Source: Ectocarpus siliculosus (lineage: Eukaryota; Sar; Phaeophyceae; Ectocarpales; Ectocarpaceae). From it: DNA of 64,000 bases. Each line of letters begins with the position of its first letter. The first letter of the stretch is position 1. Positions 1 through 10,719 of this stretch are shown here, one piece after another. The position numbers and the translations under genes were made by a program. Location of the stretch: positions 2,501,723 to 2,565,722 of the forward strand of contig FN649736.1 of NCBI GenBank assembly GCA_000310025.1. Direction: 5' to 3'. The notes under the pieces were generated by a model, which had not been told where the DNA came from, ran no database searches, and worked only from the letters and a program-made list of their open reading frames with translations.

Positions 1-815
1 TGCCAAAACGTGTGATGGCAGCGCGAAGCCATACCAGGCCAGGGGCAACCGATGGGCGTTCGAGAAGGATGGCAATGCCGATTAAAAACCCAACCAAAAA
101 AGGGTGTATGTATGCAGTCTTAGTCTTCACACAGAGCCAAGGACCAGCCACTCGAAAGCTTCGCCGATGTTCTATCCAGACCTTTATACTCGCTATATTC
201 AGCGCAACAAGGTAGGTTGTTCGACGCGACACGCGAGCAACCGGCGGTACGAGGTCCGCCCTTGCCTAAGGACAATACGTAGCCGAAGGGTAATATTGAT
301 TGAGCTTATCACGGTTGGTTGGGTCTAGACTACAGATCCTACAGTAGGCACACAGTAGTGCCACCAAATATTTCAGCAAGGATATCTCCATCGCGCAGAG
401 AGCACAGGGATCGAAAGGGGTGCGATCGACAAGGTACAGATCACCACAACAGACGCCACCCGCCAAGAGACGCCACAACCCTGTTTCTCCCGTACACGAT
501 AACGTGTTCGCAAGAAACGCGTTGAGAGCAATCATCAGGTGCATTCAATAATCGCAAGTACTTGAGTCCTCCCTAAAAATACGAACGTTCCCCCCCTGCT
601 GCCCCCCTGCTGCCCCCCTGCCCCCGTGCGGTGAACCAATGTCACACCCTGCCCAACGACCCACCTGCTCCGGGACGTGCAGCAAGAACGACCGGTCGGC
701 GTAGCCACTGTCCTCCCTGGACACGAGGTGGTGCACCGTCTCGTTTGCCTTACCGTCTCGTGTGCCTCGGTGACGAGCAGGGCGGTTGATGTCCTCGCGC
801 CCGCTCTATTGTTGC
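1..815. repeat. Decayed duplicate of the COG6 3' region
   Basis: Positions 1-330 repeat 32,234-32,566 in the same orientation with scattered substitutions, and 537-815 repeat 32,932-33,150. The blocks between them do not match (about 207 bp here against about 366 bp there). A short C-rich minisatellite with CCCCCCTGCTG units is inserted near 590-625. Homology stops near 815, inside the copy of a COG6 coding exon. This is a segmental duplication followed by decay; nothing suggests that it is expressed. Confidence 0.8.
672..815 (-). pseudogene. COG6 C-terminal exon fragment
   Basis: On the minus strand this matches part of the penultimate coding exon of the real COG6 gene (33,028-33,246): the stretch around EAHETV and SREDSGYADRSFLLH, and even the exon-end donor CAG|GTGGG. 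It carries a small internal duplication around the ACCGTCTCGTTTGCC region that shifts the frame. The rest of the exon, the exons 5' of it and the 27-bp final exon are absent. It is a non-functional fragment. Confidence 0.75.
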
Positions 816-2459
816 GCACGCTTCTCCCCTCCGGCCTATTTTTGTTTGCGTAAAATAGCGCGGGACTGTTGCGCTCATCCAATCAGACGCGTTTGAGTGT
901 TGTTGTTCCAGAGAGGCGGAAACTCTCCTTGAAAATGAGTCGGTCGTGCTCGCGTGTATCACAAGGGTCGTGGACCGTGCGTAGTCGTTACGGAAGGTAG
1001 TCGATCGTGGGTTGTGGGAGTTGAGGTGACCTCACGACGGACGGCTCAGTCGAAAAGCAAACAACAAAATAGGCATGGTGGATCCGCACATCCGCACAAT
1101 CCGCACGCAAGGATTTTTCGCACAGTCCGCGGCAATCCACGCACCCCCCCCGACCCAGGAGGCAGACTGCACCACCAACCACCAACCCATACACATTTCT
1201 TGTGAACTCATTTCTTTGGAGCGCGGAGAGGCCTTCATCCTCAGGTTCCTCTGCGGTGGACCGACAGTCTGCTGGCTGCTGAATGCGCGTGCGTGGGGGC
1301 TGACAAGGAACACTGCCGCCCCCCAGCGAGACACCCCGCTCTGTGTTGGTTCCCACCGGTAAGTGCAAAACTATACCGGTATAGAGCACCTCCACCAGAG
1401 ACTTCTTTCTGGTGCGAAAAAACTAGGCACAAGGGGATGCCACTGCAGTAATTTCGGCCAATAGACTGGATCTTCCCAATTCGTTGGTTTGGGGCAGAGC
1501 AGAGGGCGCACCCCACACACTTTGGTGTAAGGCTTGCGGCGTGGAATAGCCGGCGCGCTGGGAGCTGTAGAGTCTGCCCAACGTCTGGAGACAGAGTCAC
1601 CAAAAAATCCGAGCCGCAATCGTAATTTTGAGGAAGTTCTGAGCACGGAGAGTAGCACCAGCTGTCAGCAAAAAAATGCGAAGAAAAAGGCCAAAATCCC
1701 TATCTTGCTTGATTTAGATGCGATCACTTTGGAGCACATGGTGGTTTACCGAACACCTGTGGCCGCAAGTTAGGAGGGCGTAAGAGGTTCCGAACACCCC
1801 CCTGCCCTCGGGCTATAGGTCCCTGTCGGTCTAGGGCATGGTCCCTCTACAGTATAGTAGGGGGGCTATAACACCGTGAACACAGCAGCAGCACACAGCC
1901 GGACCCACACAAACATTTGGAGAGAGAGCTGACAGCAGGGTGGTTGCCACACATCGCGTGCGACCTCGGGTGGAGCATGGTTACCCGTGCTGTTCGTGCC
2001 TATAGACCTTTGCCGGCTGAAAGGACGTGCTACTGCTGTGTCATGTGCGACAGCAGTGAAGACAGCGGGCTGGTGAGAGGAAACGAGGCCCGTGGTCGTG
2101 CGGAAAAAATATTTCCCGCTTTCCCGCTGCGGTTACCTCTGCTGAATCATTGCAACGCAACGGTGCTCTGTACCACTGTCCGGGTTACTCTACCGGCACC
2201 GCTATTTGCCCCATCGATCGGGTATGTGGTGTGTTGAGGTAGAGCGAGCTATCATCGTCGGACCCATCATGATGTCGAAACAGAATCCGACCTCTTTGTC
2301 TCTATCGAGTATATGTCACCCCGCCCGGGTGGGCTCCTTTTTCGAGCCTTTTGTTCACCCGCACTTAGTACTACTGCTGTATACTGCTGTAACTATAGTC
2401 TAACTATTTATGTACTACTGCTGTACTACGTACGCAAATGTTGTATGTATGCATCGATA

Positions 2460-2560
2460 GGAAGGGGTAATGAGCCGCGGCTGACGACTCAATACCTTGC
2501 AGTAGTCTATCTGCGATGCTGTGCGATGTTTGAAAGGTTGATAGAACAAGGGCGCATGAC
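2460..2560 (+). repeat. GTAATGAGCCGCGG-headed dispersed repeat, copy 1
   Basis: This block starts at GGGGTAATGAGCCGCGG and runs through a segment reading GACTCAATACCTTGCAG and CTATCTGCGATGCTGTG. The same block recurs at about 10,470-10,545 in the same orientation. The head motif occurs on the opposite strand at the right ends of the repeats at 13,990-14,475 and 17,980-18,415, so these belong to one dispersed family. Confidence 0.6.
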
Positions 2561-3045
2561 CTCGCGACGAGAATCGGAGCTTGCTGCTCAATACACACAA
2601 GTCGTGACGTGGTGATGGGGGTAAATTCTTCACATATATGCGGCCATTTGTTTCCACTGATGATGCCACAGGTGTTCTTCATTCATTCATTCTTTTTTAA
2701 TATTTTTCTTAATATGACACAACGAAACCATCTCTATCATAGAAAAGAGTCTGAGACAGATTAGCAATGGATTCATAGCGTCAGAAAGTACCTGTATGTC
2801 TACGATTTCCCAGACAGCATGTAGGGACATCTCCCCTGCGGGTAACAGGCTCAACAAGACAGTTTGGTAGCTGTCTTGTGTGTCTCATATATGTTATGTT
2901 GGGAAGGTGCAGATGATATGTGTTAGGTACTGGTCGGGCGTTTTGTGTGTGGCACCCTTTTAGTCGTAGGGCATGCAATCTCCCTCAGTTTTCAAACGTA
3001 TTTTCAATGTGGTACGCGTATGTTCCGGGTACTTGGGTTGTTGTT

Positions 3046-3180
3046 GTTGTTGTTGTTGTTGTCTTCACATTAAAAACCGTTCCGATCTCTCTCTACCCAG
3101 TACCTTCGTATGTCCGTACTGATCCAACACTCGACGCGGTCGATTCCCGTGGTCACAGGTTAACTTACCCTAAAAAGGTA
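3046..3180 (+). repeat. Dispersed repeat, partner of 16,846-16,990
   Basis: The block begins in a TTG trinucleotide run, continues GTCTTCACATTA-AAACCGTTCC and then GTATGTCCGTACT, and ends with a GGTCACAGG segment. It matches 16,846-16,990 in direct orientation with substitutions and small indels. No coding capacity was recognised. Confidence 0.6.
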
Positions 3181-3699
3181 CACTCAAATAAACTGGCCCC
3201 GAGGGGTCCGCAAGTCAATCGAAATCAACGACAGATATTCTGGAATCCTCCACTCCCTCTTCGCGCTATGCGAGGTATCAACTGAGACTAGCAGTCACTA
3301 TCTATCATGGGCCGGAGAGAAAGAGGTACACCCCCTTGGTTCAATCTTGGTACTTCACAACGCAAGCAGAGACAAGGCCATCTGGCACAGAAAAAGAGAG
3401 AAAAAAAGAGAGAAAAAAAAAGAAAAAAGAGAAAAAAAAGGAGAAAAAATAAAAATGGAAACCGTAAGGAGAAGAGAAAATAAATGAAAATAAAATGAAA
3501 AAGGGCGAGGACAAAGAGGGACCAGGCCGAAAATAACAGGAAGTATGAGGCAGAACAAGGCACACGGTGGATAGACCATTAACGAACAAGCAAACACGCA
3601 AACATGGCCACCAACCAGCGATACATTGTAATGGTACGAAATCACTACTACTGGGGGGTTGGTGCAATGGTGCAGCGTTGGGGGGGGGGGAATTGGCGA

Positions 3700-6600
3700 A
3701 AAGAGATTCAATCCGGCACCTGTCGTGCCACTCGGTCCGTCTCTTCTCGTTTGCTTTCTTCCCTCGCCGTCTCGTCCGTCTCCTGCCCCCCTCCCGCCCC
3801 ATTGGTTGTTGGCTTGTGGTTTCGTTTGAGCGCTCGTTGTCGGCTGGCCTCTTCTTCCTTCTCGTGCCAGGAGGTCATGAACCTCTCAGCTCCCTGCAGC
3901 ACCGCCGCATGCCAGGGTACTCCCCCCTCCACCTTCGCGGCTTCCGTCCACCTTAACTTCGGTGCCGTGTCTTTCGGTACGGGAATTCCGAGACAACTTG
4001 GGTCGGTTTTCGTAGATCCGTGGTCGGCCCCGAATGCCTTCAGATCGTCGAGCACACACTTCGGCCAGTTCTGTTCCTGTCCCCCCCTACGTGGCTTCTC
4101 CCCCCCCGCCAGCTCGCCGAGCATCAGTCGTTTCGGGAGTCGCCCGTCCGGCCGCCTTGCCAGTGCTCCCGCGAACAGTAGGCGTCGTTGTCGGATCGTG
4201 GCTTCAACGCTCTGGCATTCGACCCTCTTCAGCGTCTGGGCGTACGAGAGCTGCCGGTAGGTGTCTTTCTTGCGCTTGTACCCGACAACTCGAAGGAGCA
4301 GTCGGTGGTGTGTCGACCGCAGCGTCTGATAGTGGCCGCTGAGTGGTGACCATGTCATGCAGCCGTACAGCAGTGCTTCCATCGCCTCCGCCTGGAGGAG
4401 GCGGATCTTGAGTCGGAATGGCGCTTTCGGTCTGTCGAAGAGCTACTGGCCATATCGCCTGAGGCACGCCCACGCTCCTCTGCTCCTGTAGCTGATCTCC
4501 CGGGTGAGGTCGCCATGTTCGTTGACGAGGCCACCGAGGTACCGGAACTCGGTCGTCTGGGCGTATTTCTGTCCCGCGGCTTCGATAGTCAGTGGTGGAG
4601 GAGGCGGGGGGGGCTGTGATGTTGCAGTCGGCTTGTCCTTCGCGCGCATCAGGAGCGTCTCCGTCTTCTTCTCCGACACCGTTAGCCCGAACTCTCCGAA
4701 CACCTCAACGATGATGGTCATCATTCTCGCCAGTCCTTCTACAGACCTCGATACGACGCCGGCATCATCGGCATACAGCATCCCCCATACTGCCCTCCGT
4801 ACTCGGTCAAGGGGTGTCTCCTCCCCCCCCCCGCTTCCGTATTCCCCTCCTCCAAGCACACCAGATTCCGCAGAACAACATCATCCTCGCTGAATCGGAT
4901 AACGACGACCTCGAGGACCTCGGCGAAGAAGATGTTGAACAGCAGTGGGGATAGCACACATCCTTGTCGCACGCCCTGTGTGACGAAGAACCAATCCGAT
5001 AGTTCTCCGTCGTCCATGCGCACCCAGGCCCGCATTCCATCGTGGAATTGGCGGATGACTTTGATTAGCTTCGCGGGAATCCCGGCCCTGGCCAGCACCT
5101 TCCATAGCATCTCTCGGTCCACCGAATCATACGCCTTCTTCAAGTCGCGAAGCACATACATGTAGAGCGGTATTTTCTTTCTCCGCCCCAGCTCCTGGAG
5201 GCGACGCACGACAAACAGCATGTCGACGGTGGATCGCCCGGGTCGAAATCCGCACTGTTCCTCCGGGAGGATGTTGTTGGCTTCGCAGAAGGCGCTTAGA
5301 CGGTTGGTGATGATCTTGATGGGAACCTTGCCTACGTGAGATAATAGCGAAATCCCCCTGTAGTTGTTACAGTTGGACCGGTCACCCTTCTTGTACAGCA
5401 CCTTGATGGTTGCGTCCTTCCACTCTTGGGGGATATCTCCTCCGTTCCACACCTTGACGAGGATGGTATGGAGGTGTCTCAGGACAACGGGTTCGTCGTC
5501 ATCGATCTTGAGCAATTCGGCAGGGAGGGAGTCATGGCCGGGTGCCTTCCAGTTCTTGAGGCCTTTCGCTGCCCGTGCCACCTCCTCGAGGTCTGGCACC
5601 TCTCCCAACCGTTGACTGTCACGTGTCGCTGGCCGCTGCGTCACTCGTTCGATGATGTCTGGGTTCAGGGTGGGGGATTTGGTGTTGAGTAGGGTGCTGA
5701 AGAATCTCGCCCACCGTTGGAGGATGTCGTCCCTGTTCCGGAGCAACACGCCGTTCTCATCCGCGACGAATTGCTGTCCCCCCGCTTGTCTCCCGCTGAG
5801 GCCCACTGATCTCTTGAGGTGTTGGTACAGTCCTCTCATGTCGCGATCTTTATAGATTGCTTCGAGTTCAGTCACATATCCGTCCAGGTGGGCATAAATG
5901 CCCGTTTCGACTGCTGTAGCCACTCCCTTACACGCTGCTTTGAGAGTTCTTCACGTTGCTGAGTTCCAGTTGCCCCTCATCGCCCGGCGCGCTTCCCGCC
6001 GTGTGGTAAGGGCCTCCTCCAGCACTGCTCTCGTCTCTGGGGTCTCACACCACCCCTGCGTGCGGCGTCTCCGCGGTTCCTCCCCTAGGGTCGTCCGCGC
6101 TGCTTCGAGGAGAGCATTGGTAAAGTCGGTCGCCAATTCCGCGGCGGTGGTTGTTCGTTCGTCCAGTCGTGTGTCGAGGTTGAGGAGGAACCGATCAGTC
6201 ACCGCACCTCGTGCTGTTTCGAACTGCAATTCCCGTCGGTTGAATTGCTGCTGTTTCGGTTTAGTCCGGACTGCACGGTTGTGGGCAAGCCTGCCACCGA
6301 GGTTGACGGTGGCTACTACCATGTTGTGGTCTGAGTCTGCTTTGACTGGGCGAACCGACTGGGGGGTGACAACCACGTTAGATACTCGGCCGTGATGTGC
6401 CTGCCTTGTCAGGATGTAGTCAAGGCGCTTGCAATCGTTTCCCGACACACCGTTGTATGTGTGCCATATTCCGCCCTTGCGTGTCTCGAAGAACGTGTTC
6501 GTGAGAGCTAGCCTGTTTTCCGTTGCGAAATTCAACAGTAGCATGACATTGTCGTTGAGCTCATCACGCCCGTACATTCCTATTACCCTTCCGTCCCCTC

Positions 6601-7327
6601 CGTCCAACCTATCTCCCGTCCGCGCGTTGGCGTCCAATAGGACATACACACATTCTTTGGAAGGGATCCTCCGCACGAGACTGTCAAGTTTTCCCCAGAA
6701 CACGCGCTTGCTGTCGGCGGTTGAAGGTTCGGTTGGAGCATACGCGGCTACGAAGTTGACCGCTCCACGGTGGCCTGCCAACAGAAACCTCATGGCCATA
6801 AGGCGTTCGTCGATAAACTCCGTAGTGAACGTGGATGTCTTGCACAGCAGTGACTCTTTGACGGCTATCCCCACACCATGGACTCCACCAGTCTCCGTGC
6901 CACAGCAGAACACCCGGAAACCCGCTGCTGCAAATTCCGTTCGACCTGCCCTCCGTGTCTCCTGCATTCCTACCACCGATACGTTTTGTCTCGCTGCCTC
7001 GTGTAGAATGCTGTAGGCTCGCCCGTATCCATTGGCCCCGTTTACAGCCAAAGTCCGCACATTCCAGTTTGCTACCCTAAGAAGTTGACCTTGCTGTCTC
7101 TTTCGCGCGGCGCGCGGTGCTCTCTTAGCTAGCCTACGCGCCGCCCGACCCCCCCTTCTCCTCCATCTCCCCCTCTTTTTTTGTTTTTTTGCTATTTTTT
7201 TGCGAACACTCGAGCTAACGTAATAGTTACCCCGGTTCTTGCCTTGTTTCCCATAGAGTTGTCTTCTTGTCCCGGAGCGGTGTGGCCTTGTATATGTGTG
7301 GATACATTTCGGAGTATGTGCGGACAC
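3700..7327 (-). mobile_element. RTE-like non-LTR retrotransposon (LINE), inactivated
   Basis: One minus-strand frame encodes an apurinic-type endonuclease followed by reverse transcriptase, as in RTE/CFDP2-type LINEs. The endonuclease lies at about 7,050-6,250 and shows WNVRT, GMQETRRAG, AYAPT, LLDANARTG, RLDYIL and SDHN, the usual catalytic set. The RT lies at about 5,600-4,650 and shows KAPGHD, the GFRPGRST block, DLKKAYDSVD, TQGVRQGCVLSPLLFN and YADD. Lesions: an in-frame TGA at 5,951-5,953 between the domains, a frameshift in a C run at 4,823-4,832 just before YADD, and an in-frame TAG at 4,443-4,445. The extreme C-terminus also looks frameshifted compared with the copy at 14.7 kb. The open frame starts at a GTG with no ATG before the catalytic Asn, so the 5' end is probably truncated or mutated. 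The copy cannot make full-length protein unless the C-run shift is a sequencing error and the stops are read through. Confidence 0.9.
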
Positions 7328-7792
7328 ACGGGCGTGGTTTCACCATTTTGTTACCTTTTTGTGTACTTGCGTGTTGTTAGATCTGCAAATGGCACGGGAG
7401 AACATGTTTTCTTCTTACCTCCTGACGTGGTCGCCTATAGAGGCATGTGGTTGAGGTTTCATCACCGATATGTGGGTGCGTGTTAAATGCAGTGGGTATG
7501 GCTACCTATCTCGCCCGTGTGTAGGCAGAGGGTATGGCTACCTCTCCCATTAGTAGGCAGCGTGGACCACAAGTAAAGATAGGGTCGATCATGTCATGTA
7601 TGTTACATCATTTGTATTTGGCATGAGAGGAGAAAGAGGTTGTTCTAGTTTGTAAGCAATTTTGACGATGTATGGGTAGGGGGAGTACTCCCTGTGTCCG
7701 TGTTGTACCCAGGTGTCGTCGCATCAGTTGTCGCATCAGTTGGCAGCACGTGTCATGGACAGGTAAACAAATTTACAATTCGCGCTCACTCT
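7328..7792. other. Spacer between LINE and foldback element
   Basis: There is no supported gene. A short imperfect direct repeat, GGTATGGCTACCT followed by TAGGCAG, occurs at about 7,495-7,560. The rest shows nothing I can assign. Confidence 0.4.
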
Positions 7793-8116
7793 CAGACCCT
7801 GTTTGGTCAAAATCTTTTTCTTCCTTTCTTTGGACAAATGTGGACTTTTTCGACCTTTTGGGCAGTCTGCCTCCCGAACGAATGCGACTCAGCTGTTGGA
7901 CCATAGGGAATACAGTAGTGGGCCCTCTATAGTGCCGCTTGAATAGTGCCGGTGCCCGGTATAGTGCCGGTTAAATTTCTGGACACAGACAGCGCCCTCA
8001 ATAGTGCCGGACCAGCACTATTGAGGGATGGCCGGTTATAGTGCCGGCTGGGCGCCGCTGTGCCCCCCAATAGTGCCGGTTCACTACCTGCTGTAGACAC
8101 ACACACACACTACCGG

Positions 8117-8193
8117 TCGCCCCCGTGGTCTAGTTGGTAGTATCCACGTTAACCTTCTAAGTTTCAGGTCATGGGTCCGAGCCCCGGCGATTT
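8117..8193 (+). other. tRNA-like sequence (tRNA pseudogene or SINE head) inside the TIR transposon
   Basis: There is an A box TGGTCTAGTTGG (8,126-8,137), a near-consensus B box GGTCCGAGCCC (8,174-8,184) and a following T run that could terminate Pol III. A GTGG/CCAC hairpin forms the D-arm region. The acceptor stem pairs poorly and the anticodon arm has only three good pairs, so it is not a working tRNA. Confidence 0.5.
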
Positions 8194-9074
8194 GTTTTTT
8201 TTCTTACTTTCGTTCCTGAAAGAATTGGAAGCAATTTCTCCTGAATTCGTTAGTAAATGATGCCTTGGTGCATCAACTTCACTGTTGTTGACGAGGGTGG
8301 GAGTACTGAACCCTCTCGCGATAAAAACAATCATGGGCATGTACCGCAGAAGGGGGTCCAGCCCCCCCCTCCTGTGTGACCCCGGTTGGGTCGTCTAGCT
8401 AGTCGTAGTGGAGGATGTGGGCCAGTGGGGCAGACGACAGAAGCAATAATGGGAGAACAAAACAAACACACACATGTGTGGAGCTATGGCTATTTTGTTT
8501 GAGTCATCTATCTAGCTGCTGACGCGATGACTGTTGGATCTTGGGAGTGTACGATTATCAAATTGATTGGGAGATGAAGCATACCACGATATTATCCTGG
8601 CTTCGGCTGGGCTTGAATTAACCCTTTTGCTGTCCTCCGCTCTTTGCATCAGTGGCTTCCTAGGTTCGGGCGAGGGCATTTGTGTAGCTGAGATGTATGT
8701 CTGCATGAAATATATATATATGTAGAGAGAGTCGTATTAGCATTCGCATTTAGCGCATTGCGCATTTTTCGAATTTTGGCCCCCTTCCAGGGACCTTGAT
8801 TTGTACCCGCTGGCACCGACGTATTTTCATTGGTCAGCCGGTTAGCGCGGTCGATGCTAATAATAAAAACACACACACACCACGACACACCAGAGAGGAC
8901 AGACGCCACACCGAAAAGAGTGTACACCAGCTGCTGCAGACCATAAGAGCTCTACGCAGAGGCGCACCATGCCTTGTGCGGAAGGTGAACTGTGCCTTCA
9001 ACAGGACAGAACGCCGCAAGACCCTCATGGCCACGTCTGCCAGGGAGGATGTGGCGGGCGGCTCCACGGCAATT

Positions 9075-9545
9075 GCGGCATGCAGACATGAGAGAATTTG
9101 TTGCTGCTACGGAGTAAGGTTGGGATACAGCTGTTGTAGCAATGGTTGTTTGCTTTTCTTCCGGTGCGCTTCCTGTCGTGCTTTTCTTTGTTTTTGTTTC
9201 TTCTTGTCACATCCAAGAGTTGCTGCTACGTCGCGAGGGCGGGGAGAACAGCTAGCTGTGGTAGAGTATGTAATGGCCATTTATTTTCCGTGCGGTGCGC
9301 TTCCTGTCGTGCTTGTGTTCTTGGGGTTGTTTTGTTTCTTTCTTGCGACATCCAAGGGGGTGCGCCAGGCAGACATGAAAGAGTTGCTGCTACGTTGCGA
9401 GGGCGGGGAGAACAGCTGTGGTAGAGTGTGTAATGGTCGTTTATTTTTCGTGCGGTGCGCTCCCTGTCGTGGTTCTCTGTTGTCTTTTTTTGATCTGGCA
9501 ACATCGAAGGAGGGCAACGAGGACTTAGACGTCCACTTATAATAC
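9075..9545 (+). repeat. Tandem repeat of about 164 bp inside the TIR transposon
   Basis: Units share GAGTTGCTGCTACG, GCGAGGGCGGGGAGAACAG, GTGGTAGAGT-TGTAATGG and CGTGCGGTGCGCT. The clearest two begin near 9,217 and 9,381, a period of about 164 bp, with a degenerate earlier unit near 9,085. The repeats explain the long open frame in this part of the transposon. Confidence 0.7.
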
Positions 9546-10195
9546 ACACATATTCGATTCACGATCCACATCGTACTTTGTTGGCCCCGCAAAGCTTGAG
9601 GGCTGCACCATGAAATCAACACCTACTCAGTAGTGCCGGTCCGGCACTACTGAGGGATATTCGAAGCCTCAATAGTGCCGTACCGGCACTACTGAGGCAC
9701 TATTCTGAATACTGCCGGTGCCCGGTATAGTGCCGCTTTTTTCTCTGGACACTACCCGGCACTATAGAGGGCCCACTACTGTATAGTCACAGCTTTGCCT
9801 GAGATGTATACAGACCGCGTATTTGTTTCACCAGGGTCCACGTTTGATTTTTTTTCAGCAGAGCAAGATGCGCAAGATTCGGCCGAAAGGCCACCTCGGA
9901 GCAACTCTTGGGCCAACATCTATCTGTCGAAACACTGGTGTTGGAAAAATCTTGCGTGAAAATTGCGCATCTTGCTCTGCTGGAAAAAAATCAAACAAAC
10001 GTGAACCCTGGCGAAACAAATAATAGGCGGTCTGTATACATGTCAGGCAAAGCTGTGGCTATAATCTCGAAGGTCGAGCAGCTGATTCGCATTTATTTGT
10101 TCGGGAGGCAGACTGCCCAAAAGGTCCAAAAAGTCCACATTTATTTTCCAAAGAAACGAAGATAAAGATTTGGAAACCATAAACATGGGTCTTAG

Positions 10196-10719
10196 CTGGA
10201 CGTAGTGTTTTATTGTCCTCCGCAAGCCAAACGCAATAGTAGGGTGTTATGCGCTGCCAATGAGCACGTTGTTGTATCTTTTAGTATCAGTGGTACCTGG
10301 TCAGAGAGGCGTCGTAAAATTACGCAGTCGGGCTGAAAAAGGTGGATGCAAGGACCGATCGATTGGTGATGGGTTGCAGACCAGAACGAAACAACAGCAG
10401 CAGTTGCTGGTCCACGTACGTACGTCAATTTGTCATTACAAGCGGTTGAAGGGTCGGTATACTAGATAGGGGGGGGTAATGAGCCGCGGGTGGCGACTCA
10501 ATGCCTTGCAGGAGTCTATCTGCGATGCTGTGCAAGGTGCGAGGCCCTGCATTCCAGGCAGAAACGCAGCAACCCAGCACACACACGCAATTCCTTTTTT
10601 GCGGAATAATATTCGAACGGATCTTCTAAGACCGATATTAAACCCGCTCCCGCTGGAAGTTGGTTGAAAATACAGTCGTGGGCCCAAGGGCGCACAAGAC
10701 AGTCTTCCCGCACACCTAC
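10196..10719. other. Intergenic stretch with a dispersed repeat
   Basis: There is no supported gene. The segment 10,470-10,545 is a second copy of the GTAATGAGCCGCGG-headed repeat seen at 2,460, preceded by a G run. The remainder is unassigned. Confidence 0.45.

Larger units (their letters stand above)
816..3699. other. Gene-poor repeat-rich stretch
   Basis: I see no convincing coding exon here. The open frames are short and lack family similarity. The stretch holds GTACTACTGCTGTAC-type short repeats near 2,365-2,435, copies of dispersed repeats listed separately (2,460-2,560 and 3,046-3,180), and an A/G-rich strand at about 3,385-3,500 that gives low-complexity Phe/Leu open frames on the minus strand. 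Confidence 0.5.
7913..9781. mobile_element. TA-flanked TIR DNA transposon, apparently non-autonomous (1,869 bp)
   Basis: The left end begins TA-CAGTAGTGGGCCCTC and the right end reads GAGGGCCCACTACTG-TA. These are perfect terminal inverted repeats of at least 20 bp flanked by a TA dinucleotide, the target-site duplication of Tc1/mariner/pogo-type elements. Both ends carry subterminal repeats of the motif ATAGTGCCGG in direct and inverted orientation (about 7,930-8,090 and 9,625-9,770). The boundaries are confirmed by the restored arm of the host foldback element. I find no transposase or DDE-type frame. The longest open frame (8,796-9,542) is made of tandem repeats and resembles nothing I know. 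Confidence 0.85.
7793..10195. mobile_element. Long foldback (palindromic) element, interrupted by a TIR transposon
   Basis: The left arm (about 7,793-7,912, continuing at 9,782-9,880) is complementary to the right arm (about 9,957-10,195). The arms share the GGGCAGTCTGCCTCCCGAAC block, GACTTTTT, CAGCTG, the CACAGCTTTGCCTGA block and GTATACAGACC. The left arm becomes contiguous with respect to the right arm only when 7,913-9,783 is removed, which shows a nested insertion. Without the insert the element is about 530 bp, mostly arms around a short unpaired core near 9,885-9,955. There is no coding capacity. It is a MITE-like or foldback element, family unknown. Confidence 0.75.

Noticed and set aside
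3288-3802. Phe/Leu-rich minus-strand frames suggesting membrane proteins
   Set aside because: They are translations of an A/G-rich low-complexity strand next to the LINE 3' end.
8796-9542. A 248-codon plus-strand open frame as a possible transposase
   Set aside because: It is built from tandem 164-bp repeats, has no catalytic acidic triad or DNA-binding pattern, and is Cys/Phe-rich in a way typical of translated repeat DNA.
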